Shown piece after piece: positions 25,920 through 34,045 of a stretch of DNA of 64,000 nucleotides. The translations under genes were made by a program, and so were the position numbers. The stretch comes from an uncultured Saprospiraceae bacterium (lineage in GTDB: Bacteria; Bacteroidota; Bacteroidia; Chitinophagales; Saprospiraceae). Numbering within the stretch: the first letter of the stretch is position 1; every line of letters begins with the position of its first letter. The notes below the pieces were generated by a model. The model ran no database searches, had not been told where the DNA came from, and saw only the letters and a list, made by a program, of their open reading frames with translations. The stretch is from contig CALLPN010000014.1 of assembly GCA_938015435.1 (NCBI GenBank), positions 30,647-94,646 of the forward strand, in the 5' to 3' direction.

Positions 25920-26035
25920 TCTTTATTTTTCATTTTGTCATATTGGGCAAAAGTGAATTTTAGAATAAGTAGACTTACGATAAGTATCGCGAATAGAACT
26001 ACTATATAATCTATGGGTATTGATTGATTTTCCAT
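25916..26035 (-). CDS. Small single-span membrane protein (39 residues)
   Basis: MENQSIPIDYIVVLFAILIV starts one base after the TAG of the upstream hydrolase gene (TAGTATG on the minus strand), a typical coupling arrangement. The product has one clear membrane helix (about residues 11-30) and a charged tail YDKMKNKD. No family is recognised. The longer reading of the same frame, starting inside the hydrolase gene, is less likely. Confidence 0.5.
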   Translation of the reverse strand: MENQSIPIDYIVVLFAILIVSLLILKFTFAQYDKMKNKD

Positions 26036-26036
26036 A

Positions 26037-26573
26037 CTACTTGCCTTTGGCCATTTTATAAGATTTTGCAATACCCCAAAGTGCGAGGCATGGAATTCCA
26101 ATGTATTTTGCTTCGCTAGCCAATACTCTTAATCCCCATTCACTAAAGAATCTAGAGGCATTGATAGGGGAGACTTTTATTACTCGCCATGGTGCAAAAT
26201 AACGCTCGTTATCAAAAGGAGCAAAGAATGCAACTCCTGCTCCACCAGTGGTGAAGGAGTCTAATATAGCGTGTGATGCTGTAGCCAAGAAGTAAAAAAT
26301 AAATAGATTTCGCTTATTTTCACTTTTGGATTTACTATGGAAAAGATAGACTAGTGCAACTGACCAAAGTACTGCGAAGAATATAGAATGTGTAATACCT
26401 CTATGTCCCCAAAGATCTTCGTAAGGAATTCCATATTTAAAAGCTAAGACATCAATGTCCGGCATGATAGAAGAGGCCACGCCAAGAAAGATAACACGTT
26501 TTTGCATCAGAAATTTCGGAAAGAATCTACTAGCGGTAAAAGCTGCTGCGGCATGTCCAAAGGCTGAGGCCAT
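26037..26573 (-). CDS. YdjM/DUF457-type membrane metal-dependent hydrolase
   Basis: A 178-residue inner-membrane protein. Conserved features are the N-terminal histidine AFGHAAAAF, SIMPDIDVL, WGHRGITHS and SHAILDSFTTGG, the His/Asp set of the DUF457 (YdjM, 'LexA-binding, inner-membrane-associated hydrolase') family. About four membrane helices are present. The substrate is unknown. It is followed by a coupled 39-residue membrane protein. Confidence 0.88.
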   Translation of the reverse strand: MASAFGHAAAAFTASRFFPKFLMQKRVIFLGVASSIMPDIDVLAFKYGIPYEDLWGHRGITHSIFFAVLWSVALVYLFHSKSKSENKRNLFIFYFLATASHAILDSFTTGGAGVAFFAPFDNERYFAPWRVIKVSPINASRFFSEWGLRVLASEAKYIGIPCLALWGIAKSYKMAKGK

Positions 26574-26668
26574 TATTATAGTTTGCGATGATGTGCAGGT
26601 AAGGTAAGCAGAGTAATTGAGATTATGAGACGAATTTAATTCATCATGTAGAATGAATAAGTATGTCT

Positions 26669-27046
26669 CTATAAAATAGCTGTGACTTCTATTTCTATAA
26701 GCATGTCAGAATCTATCAATCTTGAAACTTCCACCATGGTACTTGCAGGACGGATTTTACTAAAGTATTCGCCATGAGCCCGACCAATATCTTCGAATAA
26801 CTCAATATTGGTAACATACATTCGTGTGCGTACAACATCATTCATGGTTCCTCCTAAATCTTCTATAGCATCTTTGATGATCTCAAATATGCATTTTGTC
26901 TGAGCGTAAGCATCACCAGCACCGATCAGTTTTCCATCTTTCATTGCAGTTGTTCCCGCCACTTCTATCGTATTTCCTACGCGTACAGCTCTAGAATATC
27001 CGACGGTAGATTCCCAAGGTGCTCCAGATGAATATAGTGTTCTCAT
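26669..27046 (-). CDS. RidA/YjgF family protein
   Basis: A 125-residue Rid-family protein. RidA enzymes hydrolyse reactive enamine/imine intermediates made by PLP enzymes. The conserved arginine that binds the substrate carboxylate is seen in DVVRTRMYVTNI, and the C-terminal EIEVTAIL matches the family. The N-terminal sequence (GAPWESTVGYSRAVRVG) places it in one of the non-archetypal Rid subgroups, so the substrate may differ from RidA itself. It is a single gene between a hydrolase and a thioredoxin-fold gene. Confidence 0.88.
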   Translation of the reverse strand: MRTLYSSGAPWESTVGYSRAVRVGNTIEVAGTTAMKDGKLIGAGDAYAQTKCIFEIIKDAIEDLGGTMNDVVRTRMYVTNIELFEDIGRAHGEYFSKIRPASTMVEVSRLIDSDMLIEIEVTAIL

Positions 27047-27176
27047 ATGTTTTTAAGATTGAGAGATGAAGAGATTGAGAGAACGAGAGATTGAGCGATG
27101 AAGAGTAATTGCTCTAGTCGCTCTCAAAGTCTTTAAGCGAAGCGATTCTCGACTCTCAAAGGCGCAGCCGACTCTC

Positions 27177-27194
27177 AAAAAGCTCCGCTTTTTT
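27177..27194 (-). terminator. Weak terminator after the thioredoxin-fold gene
   Basis: On the minus strand AAAAAGC-gga-GCTTTTT forms a short stem with a U-rich 3' end, right at the stop of the gene at 27193. The spacer beyond it (27047-27176) is a purine-rich, GAGATTGAGAGA-type low-complexity sequence. Confidence 0.4.
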
Positions 27195-27762
27195 AAATCT
27201 TAACCAACATATCTGCAATCGCATTATAAGGATTTACACCTTCTTGAAATGATTCTGCTGGCCATACTTGCTTGATGATACCAAACTCATCTATAAAGAA
27301 ATATCTAGGATATCCCAAATCTGCAGCATAAGCCATCTGGCCAAATACATCAGCATTGGGGATGACGATGAAGTTGATGTTATTAGCATCTGCAAAAGAT
27401 TTTACTTCCGCTTTAGTCCCTCTAGCAAAGCTTAATATTACTAGATCTTTATTATGTTCTTGAGTCGCGTTGAGCGCTCTAATGTGTCCTGTCGACAGTG
27501 TTTCATCTTTAGACCAAAACCATAATATTACCTTCTTGCCTTTATAATCACCTAGGAAATGTTCTTTGCCGGTGATGTCACTTGCCATAAATTGCTCAGC
27601 TGGTTGGCCTTCAAATGATTGGGCCATTTCTCTCACTGGAGGGCTGAATTTACCAAAGTCTACCAAGAAATGTGATCCGTCATCTGACATAGCTTCTTGA
27701 GCGAATGACGTCAAGAAGAATGCTGCAGAGAAGATGAATGTGAAGATTATTTTAGCTTGCAT
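27193..27762 (-). CDS. Secreted thioredoxin-fold protein without cysteines
   Basis: A 189-residue protein with a signal peptide (cleavage after SFA, before QEAMSDD) and a TlpA/AhpC-TSA-like fold: ASDITGKEHFLGDYKGKKVILWFWS, then DLVILSFA and YPRYFFIDEFGIIKQVW. The CxxC that should follow FW is replaced by SKDETLS, and the protein has no cysteine at all, so it cannot be a disulfide oxidoreductase or peroxiredoxin. A binding or structural role in the periplasm is inferred. Confidence 0.78.
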   Translation of the reverse strand: MQAKIIFTFIFSAAFFLTSFAQEAMSDDGSHFLVDFGKFSPPVREMAQSFEGQPAEQFMASDITGKEHFLGDYKGKKVILWFWSKDETLSTGHIRALNATQEHNKDLVILSFARGTKAEVKSFADANNINFIVIPNADVFGQMAYAADLGYPRYFFIDEFGIIKQVWPAESFQEGVNPYNAIADMLVKI

Positions 27763-27834
27763 ATTAAAGTAATAAACGTTGAATAATATAATTTGGTATG
27801 CAGTTTGATTTTTGCAGTCGATTACATATTATGA

Positions 27835-28377
27835 TTATATCAAATATGATGCTAGATTTTTCAAATCTGAGACTTTGATATCAGCCTCTATATTAGCATT
27901 AGTCCCATCCAATACTAATACGGTTGTCATCCCTAATCTTTGGCCAAATTGCATGTCACTAAGTGTATCACCCACCATTATACTTTTCTCAAAATCGATA
28001 TTAGGAAATTCTTCTTTCGCTTGTATGCCCATTCCAGGATTGGGTTTGCGGCATATTGGATCAAAGACAGCCAGCTCTGGACAATAATATATCTGATCAA
28101 TACGACCATGCGCAGCTTTTATACCATCCATCATATGATTGTGTACTACAGCCAACTCCTCATGAGTGATGATTTCTCTACCAATACACTGTTGGTTAGT
28201 AACGATCACCACGGTATCAAATAATGGTGACAGCTCAAAAATACCTTCCAAGGCATTGGGTAAAAAATCGAATTCTTCAATGTTTTTTACATAATCGTCG
28301 ATAAGTCGTCGATTGATGGTACCATCTCTATCAAGGAATAATGTCCAACTTGGGTCAATAGCTAATTTGTCATGCAT
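27835..28377 (-). CDS. HAD-IIIA phosphatase, GmhB/HisB-N-like
   Basis: A 180-residue HAD phosphatase: motif I FLDRDGTINRR, motif II VTNQQ, the CRKPNPGM segment and motif IV MVGDTLSDMQFG. It looks most like D-glycero-D-manno-heptose-1,7-bisphosphate phosphatase and histidinol phosphatase. The zinc-binding loop of GmhB is incomplete: one Cys in YYCPE and one before RKP are present but not the full four-ligand set, so the substrate is uncertain. Confidence 0.82.
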   Translation of the reverse strand: MHDKLAIDPSWTLFLDRDGTINRRLIDDYVKNIEEFDFLPNALEGIFELSPLFDTVVIVTNQQCIGREIITHEELAVVHNHMMDGIKAAHGRIDQIYYCPELAVFDPICRKPNPGMGIQAKEEFPNIDFEKSIMVGDTLSDMQFGQRLGMTTVLVLDGTNANIEADIKVSDLKNLASYLI

Positions 28378-28410
28378 GTATGTAAAACTCGCAAGAGTAC
28401 CTATTTAGTT

Positions 28411-28441
28411 CAAATTTATTTTGATTTTGATATCGGCCCAA
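28411..28441 (-). promoter_or_regulatory. Promoter of the HAD phosphatase gene
   Basis: On the minus strand TTG (28439-28441) and TAAATTTG (28411-28418) are separated by 20 bases, a good match to the Bacteroidota promoter. Transcription would start near 28404, 27 bases before the ATG. Confidence 0.5.
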
Positions 28442-28639
28442 GACTGTCTGCCACTGATCGATCACATCATTTTTATAGATGTATAAGTGTTTTATTCTGA
28501 ATATTTTTATATTTTAATCTTTAAATAAAAAACCGTTGTATCTATTTCACACGTATAATTAATATAGATAATTGAATCTTCTTGTAAGAATTTATTCAAT
28601 TAGTGAACCAATAGTTATTTGTTACTTAATTTTTTTCAG

Positions 28640-30859
28640 ATGAAGTATTTTTATATTGTAGTTTTTTTATTCTTGGGACACAGTATCTTTTCTCAGCAAC
28701 TTTCAGGTAATGTTATCTCATATGCAGGAGATATAATTATAGATGCATATATCTACAAGCTGAGCAGTGATAGTCATACACATACAGATCTACGGGGTAA
28801 TTTTGCTATTGAAGATATTCAAGAAGGTGATACAATTGTAGTTTCTTATCTCGGACATGAGACTATACATAGAGTAATAACTAAGGCAGATTTTCTTTCA
28901 AAGATAGAGATTGTGATGGAGGAAGGAGACATACTTTTAAATCAAATAAAGGTATCAAGTAATGCAAGATCTTCGTATCAAATAAGTAAAGTAGACTTGA
29001 AGCTAAACCCTGTTACATCCTCCCAAGAAATACTGCAAAAAGTTCCAGGGCTTATCATATCACAACATGCGGGAGGAGGAAAAGCGGAGCAGATTTTTTT
29101 AAGAGGTTTTGATATTGACCATGGAACTGATATTGCTATTTCGGTCGACGGTATGCCTGTAAACTTAGTGTCACACGCTCATGGTCAGGGGTATGCGGAT
29201 TTACATTTTCTTATACCAGAAGTTATTAAAGATATTGAATTTGGCAAGGGAGCCTATTATTCTGACGTAGGTAACTTTGGTACAGCTGGATATGTTAATT
29301 TTTCTACCAAAGAGAAAATTGATAAAAGTCAAATTGGTGTGGAATATGGTATGTTCAATACTAGTAGATTGCACGGAATCATAGATTTGTTAGATGCTAA
29401 AGAAAACACGGACGCTTATTTAGCTATGGAATATCTATTAAGTGATGGTCCTTTTGATTCACCACAAAATTTTAATAGAATAAATATTATGGGTAAGATT
29501 ACCCATACGATGGATGATGATTCTAAGCTAAGTATATCTGCAAGTCGATTTACAAGTATGTGGGATGCTTCTGGACAGATTCCTCAACGACTAGTTGATA
29601 GCGGAACGATCACTAGATTTGGTGCAGTTGATGATACAGAGGGTGGAAAGACGAGTAGAAGTAATATTACTGTGAATCACCAAAAGCCCTTGACTAACCA
29701 CAGTATGCTGACAACCAACGCATACTACTCTAATTATGATTTTTTGCTCTTTAGTAATTTTACATTCTTTTTGGATAATCCAGAAGGAGGGGATCAGATA
29801 ATGCAAAAGGAGCAACGGAGCTTGTTTGGTTTCGAAAGTAGTTATATGCATTCATTTAATCATGATCCATTTATGATTAATCATAGAGTTGGGATAGGTA
29901 TGAGACATGATATCATTTCGGATAACGAACTTTCCTCTACATTAAATAGACAGATAACGAGAGAACAGTTAGCTTTTGGAGATGTACAAGAAAATAACCT
30001 ATATACATATGCATCGGCAGAATTGGATTTTGGCAATTTCGTTTTGACTACAGGACTACGATTAGATAGATTTGATTTTCAATATGTAGATAAATTATTA
30101 CCTATTTATAAGACCCAAAGTAATGATGCATATATCCTTTCGCCTAAGCTTAATGTCAGCTTCAATACTTCAAACGATCTAAAGTTTTTCATAAAGTCTG
30201 GAAAAGGTTTTCATGCAAATGATTCCAGAGTTTCTGTTCAGAATCGACTACAAACTTTACCTGCGGCATATGGTATAGATATCGGTACAGAATGGAAACC
30301 CTTATCTAATATTTGGTTGAGTACTGCGCTCTGGTATCTTTATTTAGAGCAAGAGTTTGTTTATGTGGGTGATGCAGCCATAGTAGAACCTAGCGGTGAG
30401 ACTAGAAGAAAGGGTATCGAGGTAGGAGCTAAAATACAATTAGGTCGCAACTTGTTTTTTGATTCAGATGGTACTTATACTATTGCAAGATCGATAGCCG
30501 ATCCAGAAGGAAATAACTTTATTCCTTTAGCTCCTAACTTAACCATTGCTGGAGGGTTAAATTATAAGTCTAAAGTATTTGACGCTGCAGTGAGATACAG
30601 ATATATAAATGATCGGCCAGCCAATGAAGACAATAGTATTGTGGCAGATGGTTTTCTAGTGCTCGATGCGAATTTCAATTATAAATTAAGTAATTTTATT
30701 TTTGGTATAGCCATTGAAAATGTATTAAATACGGAATGGAATCAAGCACAGTTTGCTACTGAATCTCAGCTTCAGAATGAACTAACTCCTACAGAGGAAA
30801 TACATTTTACACCAGGCGTACCATTTAATCTAAAAGGTAAAATTTCGTATAGTTTTTAA
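28640..30859 (+). CDS. TonB-dependent receptor
   Basis: A 739-residue outer-membrane receptor: signal peptide (MKYFYIVVFLFLGHSIFSQQ), a short CarboxypepD_reg-like domain (GDTIVVSYLGHETIH), a plug beginning ILQKVPGLIISQHAGGG and RGFDIDHGTDIAISVDGMPV, and a 22-strand-type barrel ending NLKGKISYSF. The plug contains SHAHGQGYADLHFLIPE, a histidine-containing segment recurrent in a subset of these receptors whose ligand I cannot name. No SusD partner, so a metal chelate or small ligand is more likely than a glycan. ATG at 28640 starts the signal peptide; TTG at 28619 is seven codons upstream. Confidence 0.9.
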   Translation: MKYFYIVVFLFLGHSIFSQQLSGNVISYAGDIIIDAYIYKLSSDSHTHTDLRGNFAIEDIQEGDTIVVSYLGHETIHRVITKADFLSKIEIVMEEGDILLNQIKVSSNARSSYQISKVDLKLNPVTSSQEILQKVPGLIISQHAGGGKAEQIFLRGFDIDHGTDIAISVDGMPVNLVSHAHGQGYADLHFLIPEVIKDIEFGKGAYYSDVGNFGTAGYVNFSTKEKIDKSQIGVEYGMFNTSRLHGIIDLLDAKENTDAYLAMEYLLSDGPFDSPQNFNRINIMGKITHTMDDDSKLSISASRFTSMWDASGQIPQRLVDSGTITRFGAVDDTEGGKTSRSNITVNHQKPLTNHSMLTTNAYYSNYDFLLFSNFTFFLDNPEGGDQIMQKEQRSLFGFESSYMHSFNHDPFMINHRVGIGMRHDIISDNELSSTLNRQITREQLAFGDVQENNLYTYASAELDFGNFVLTTGLRLDRFDFQYVDKLLPIYKTQSNDAYILSPKLNVSFNTSNDLKFFIKSGKGFHANDSRVSVQNRLQTLPAAYGIDIGTEWKPLSNIWLSTALWYLYLEQEFVYVGDAAIVEPSGETRRKGIEVGAKIQLGRNLFFDSDGTYTIARSIADPEGNNFIPLAPNLTIAGGLNYKSKVFDAAVRYRYINDRPANEDNSIVADGFLVLDANFNYKLSNFIFGIAIENVLNTEWNQAQFATESQLQNELTPTEEIHFTPGVPFNLKGKISYSF

Positions 30860-30895
30860 ATTCTTAAATTATAACAACTTGTCTTGTAAAGGCGT

Positions 30896-30929
30896 AAAAA
30901 AAGAAGACTCATCCTAAGACAAGTCTTCT
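30896..30929 (-). terminator. Terminator of the pyruvate dehydrogenase E2 gene
   Basis: AGAAGACT (30902-30909) and AGTCTTCT (30922-30929) pair across 12 bases; on the minus strand the stem is followed by seven U (30896-30902). It lies 33 bases after the E2 stop and serves the leftward transcript; it may also stop the TonB receptor message. Confidence 0.7.
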
Positions 30930-30961
30930 ATTATATGTTAATCCAATATATTTTATAAAGA

Positions 30962-32215
30962 CTACGCCAACATCATCAATGGACTTTCTAGCATACCTTT
31001 TAATGTAGCAAGGAAATTGGCTCCTGTTACACCGTCTACGACTCTGTGGTCACATGATAGTGTTACTTTCATCATATTTCCTACTACTATCTCACCGTTT
31101 TGCACAATTGGTTTCTGCATGATCGATCCTACTGCTAAGATGCAAGCATCTGGTGGATTGATAATCGCAGTAAACTCTTCAATACCAAAGTTTCCAAGAT
31201 TTGATATCGTGAATGTATTTCCAGTCATCTCCTCACCCGAAAGTTTTTTACTTTTTGCTTTTCCAGCCAATTCTTTTACTTCAGTATTAATCTGAGTTAA
31301 TGACTTTAGATCTGTATCGCGTACCACAGGTACCATAAGACCATCTGGAATAGCCACTGCTACACCTATGTTAATCGCTTCATGATAAGTGATCTTGTCT
31401 CCATGCCATGATGAATTAATAGCAGGATGCTTACGCAGCGCTACTGCACATGCCTTCATAATGATATCATTAAATGAAACTTTGATATCTGGATGCGCAT
31501 TGACCTGCTTACGTGCAGTTATAGCATTACCCATATTGATTTCTACTGTGAGGTAGAAGTGAGGAGCACCAAACTTGCTTTCGCTTAATCTACGTGCAAT
31601 TACCTTACGCATCTGTGATACTGGAGCGTCACCATATTGTATATCTGGAGCCAATGCTCTAGATGCTTGCTTATTACTTCCTGCTGCTAAAGCGGCAGAT
31701 GGGGTATGTGTTTCTACATCTCTTTTGATGATACGACCTCCATCTCCTGATCCTGCTATTTGCTCTAAGTTATAGCCTTTCTCTGCCGCTAGGCTACGAG
31801 CTAAGGGACTAGCTAAGATTCTATCAGTATTATGATTGGTCTCTATGACAGCTACTGGTGTAGGGGTAGCTTTGGCTACTGGTGGGGGAGCTACAACTTG
31901 AACTGGAGCGGGCTCTTCCTTTGCAGGAGCAGCAGTTGCAGCACTTTCAGCCTCCGCTAGTAGTTTTTTATAATCGTATCCTTTCGCTCCAATAATAGCA
32001 ATAATACCATCCACAGGAACAGGACCTTCTTTCACACCTATATACAAGAGTACACCATCGTTGAAACTTTCCAGCTCCATGGTTGCTTTATCCGTTTCTA
32101 CTTCAGCTAGTACGTCTCCTGGAGCTACTTTATCTCCTACTTTTACAAGCCAAGACACGATATTACCTTCTTCCATGGTATCACTTAGTCTTGGCATTCT
32201 TATGATCTCAGCCAT
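30962..32215 (-). CDS. Dihydrolipoamide acetyltransferase, E2 of pyruvate dehydrogenase
   Basis: A 417-residue E2 subunit with one N-terminal lipoyl domain (VETDKATME carries the lipoylated Lys near residue 43), an Ala/Pro-rich linker, a peripheral subunit-binding domain (RILASPLARSLAAEKG) and a catalytic domain ending with SCDHRVVDGVTGANFL (catalytic His). The lipoyl domain of the type RMPRLSDTMEEG fits pyruvate rather than 2-oxoglutarate dehydrogenase. E1 and E3 are not adjacent. Minus-strand -7 box TAATTTTG at 32278-32285 lies upstream. Confidence 0.93.
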   Translation of the reverse strand: MAEIIRMPRLSDTMEEGNIVSWLVKVGDKVAPGDVLAEVETDKATMELESFNDGVLLYIGVKEGPVPVDGIIAIIGAKGYDYKKLLAEAESAATAAPAKEEPAPVQVVAPPPVAKATPTPVAVIETNHNTDRILASPLARSLAAEKGYNLEQIAGSGDGGRIIKRDVETHTPSAALAAGSNKQASRALAPDIQYGDAPVSQMRKVIARRLSESKFGAPHFYLTVEINMGNAITARKQVNAHPDIKVSFNDIIMKACAVALRKHPAINSSWHGDKITYHEAINIGVAVAIPDGLMVPVVRDTDLKSLTQINTEVKELAGKAKSKKLSGEEMTGNTFTISNLGNFGIEEFTAIINPPDACILAVGSIMQKPIVQNGEIVVGNMMKVTLSCDHRVVDGVTGANFLATLKGMLESPLMMLA

Positions 32216-32249
32216 ATTATATTGTTATTTCTGTATTTCAATGTTGTTA

Positions 32250-32268
32250 TGTATCATATGATGATACA
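32250..32268. promoter_or_regulatory. Inverted repeat in the E2 gene leader
   Basis: TGTATCA and TGATACA form perfect 7-bp arms around a 5-base spacer, between the E2 start (32215) and its putative -7 box (32278-32285, TAATTTTG on the minus strand). Just after the expected transcription start (about 32271), it is well placed as a repressor operator. Confidence 0.4.
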
Positions 32269-32389
32269 TTTAGCCTTCAAAATTAACTTTTCAGCCGTAA
32301 ATCACTATATTTTTTCAATATTAATCTAACTATACTTTGTATATCGATTTGTAGGTTGATAAGGAGTAATTTAGTATGAATGCCATTAA

Positions 32390-32545
32390 GGGTTAGATTA
32401 CTGGATTCAGGGTAACACTAGTGAAAGTTCTGGCATCGTTGGTTGTAGAGTCATTGATGCTAATGGTTCAGCATTGATAAGCAGGCGTGGAATAGGTTTT
32501 TATAATTGCTATTACAGCATTTTTGATAAGACGTTTATCGGTTAG
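32390..32545 (+). pseudogene. Decayed gene fragment
   Basis: The frame between stops at 32387 and 32543 has no start codon but reads like real protein: it includes YWIQGNTSESSGIVGCRVID and ends SIFDKTFIG. Composition and codon use look coding, unlike the flanks. The repeated 'GCRVID' style is reminiscent of secreted beta-rich proteins, but no family can be named. It is best seen as a remnant left between the E2 and sigma genes. Confidence 0.45.
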
Positions 32546-32600
32546 AAATTTTTATATTTTGGAATTCTTTACTTTTTAAGCAGATTTATCGCAAAATTTC

Positions 32601-32639
32601 GTGACCAAAAGGGCAATTTGAAGACCCTATATGGACTCA
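32601..32639 (+). repeat. GTGACCAAAAG element, copy A, upstream of the ECF sigma gene
   Basis: An 11-nt core GTGACCAAAAG followed at fixed spacing by AATT and AC-CTATA. It matches copy B (33540-33578) at 25 of 39 ungapped positions by eye, with the whole of the core identical. Copy A lies about 60 bases before the sigma gene and copy B about 40 bases after the small partner gene. Confidence 0.65.
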
Positions 32640-32696
32640 CTATTCAATATAATTAAGCAAGTATGGGCATTTGACCATTTGGTATGATAAGCATCA

Positions 32697-33278
32697 ATGG
32701 AAGAAATAGAGATTTATATCCGAAGATTAAATGATGAGTCGCTGATTACTCACATTGATGAGCATAGACAGTTAGTGTTGTCGATACTCTATGACAGGTA
32801 TGAAAAGAGGATTTATTTCAAAGCACTTTCAATACTAAAGAACAAAGCAGAAGCAATGGATTTGGCTCATGATATTTTCATAACGATATTTACGAGTATT
32901 GATAAGTTTGAGGGAAGATCAAAATTTTCTTTATGGGTGCATTCAATAACGTTCAACACTTGTGTAAAATACCTTAATACCAAGAAAAGACTGAAGTTGT
33001 TTTCACTAGAGGATATGTTTGATGATGTAGAAGATACTGGTCTTGTTGATGTATCAGAAAAAGAACTTTTGGAAATTAATCTTGAGGCATTAGAATCTTT
33101 TTTGGGAAAACTCAAGGAAGAAGAAAGAATGATTATGCTTATGAAATATATGGATGGACTAACCGTAAGAGAGATGTCGAGCATTATCAAGTTGAATGAG
33201 AGTACCATTAAAATGAAGCTTATGAGAACTAGGCATAAGTTATTGGAGATGTATCACCATAATATAAAATTAGTATAG
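32697..33278 (+). CDS. ECF-type RNA polymerase sigma factor
   Basis: A 193-residue sigma-70 family protein with region 2 (DLAHDIFITIFTSIDKFEG, FSLWVHSITFNTCVKYL) and region 4 (YMDGLTVREMSSIIKLNEST, the helix-turn-helix for -35 contact). No anti-sigma gene of the usual membrane type follows; a 73-residue soluble protein starts two bases after the stop. Repeated GTGACCAAAAG elements bracket the pair. The regulon is unknown. Confidence 0.9.
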   Translation: MEEIEIYIRRLNDESLITHIDEHRQLVLSILYDRYEKRIYFKALSILKNKAEAMDLAHDIFITIFTSIDKFEGRSKFSLWVHSITFNTCVKYLNTKKRLKLFSLEDMFDDVEDTGLVDVSEKELLEINLEALESFLGKLKEEERMIMLMKYMDGLTVREMSSIIKLNESTIKMKLMRTRHKLLEMYHHNIKLV

Positions 33279-33280
33279 AA

Positions 33281-33502
33281 ATGGAAATAGAAAAAAGTAT
33301 TACTCAAGTAGCTATTGAAGAGAAGTTTAGAATAATGATGGAAAGGTCTGGTTCTAATGTTCGACTCAAAAATGAAGTCATGTCTACTATTGACAGAATA
33401 AATAATTTTGCCACGTTAGTGGACTTATTTACGACCAAAATGCTGCAGACTAAAGTTTCAGTTTTTAAGAATCGAAATAAGGGTTTTAGGGACCCTAACT
33501 AG
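33281..33502 (+). CDS. Small sigma-factor partner protein (73 residues)
   Basis: A soluble 73-residue protein starting two bases after the sigma stop (TAGAAATG). Its core NEVMSTIDRINNFATLVDLF is predicted as two amphipathic helices with a DLFT motif, and resembles short proteins seen next to ECF sigma genes in Saprospiria-like Bacteroidota. No membrane segment and no zinc motif are present. A role as a non-membrane anti-sigma or co-regulator is inference from position only. Confidence 0.7.
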   Translation: MEIEKSITQVAIEEKFRIMMERSGSNVRLKNEVMSTIDRINNFATLVDLFTTKMLQTKVSVFKNRNKGFRDPN

Positions 33503-33539
33503 AGCTAAAAATAAAATAGATGATTTTTTTTAAAAAAAT

Positions 33540-33578
33540 GTGACCAAAAGAATAATTAAGGAACTCTATAGAGTCAAA
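33540..33578 (+). repeat. GTGACCAAAAG element, copy B
   Basis: Second copy of the element at 32601-32639, preceded by a T-run and A-run (33527-33538). From the GTG a 21-codon ORF (starting MTKRIIKELYR) runs to TGA at 33603; copy A reads MTKRAI then stop. Conservation is higher in the DNA core than in the peptide, so a promoter or binding site is more likely than a peptide. Confidence 0.6.
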
Positions 33579-33861
33579 CTTGAATATCGTAATTGGAAAC
33601 AATGATAAATGATGATATTTTGCCTATTTGTAATTAGGATGTATATATAATTCATCAGCAAATCTAGACTTGTAGAACAGTATACAAGAACTATGGTATG
33701 AGTTGAAAGAATTATATGATGATTTCGAAATAGATGATTTTTTTTATGGATTATGTAGTTTTATGATAAAAACTTCTTTCATTATAAGGTGCGTTTCACT
33801 TTTGGATTGAATTGAATTTTTATTGTAATTGTTAGTTATGAAATGCCTTAATATGTGCGAC

Positions 33862-33913
33862 GTCAGTGGATAATTAATACTGTTGTATTGATTGTCGCTG
33901 ACACTTTTTTTTA
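33862..33913 (+). terminator. Long terminator hairpin
   Basis: GTCAGTG (33862-33868) pairs with CGCTGAC (33896-33902, one G-T), and inside it AATTAATAC pairs with GTATTGATT around a short loop. Eight T follow (33905-33912). It is far from the sigma pair and may end a transcript from copy B of the repeated element. Confidence 0.7.
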
Positions 33914-34045
33914 CATATATGTACCTATTTTTTGCATTGTTGTAATCATTAAATATTAGTATATTGATGTTCTACAAGCTAAGGTTTTATATTGATTTGT
34001 CAATTGTAAAACAGCTTTGTAAACGAAATATCAAATCCAAATAGC

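Larger units (their letters stand above)
33503..34045. other. 543-base gene-free region after the sigma pair
   Basis: It holds the second GTGACCAAAAG element (33540-33578), a possibly decayed coding stretch around 33688-33790 (one frame reads IQELWYELKELYDDFEIDDF after a stop), and a strong terminator at 33862-33913. Nothing intact was found. Confidence 0.6.

Noticed and set aside
28603..28613. AACCAATAGTT upstream of the second TonB receptor as a site for the alginate regulator
   Set aside because: It is only similar to the repeat in the regulator leader, in AT-rich sequence, and the receptor is not part of the alginate locus.
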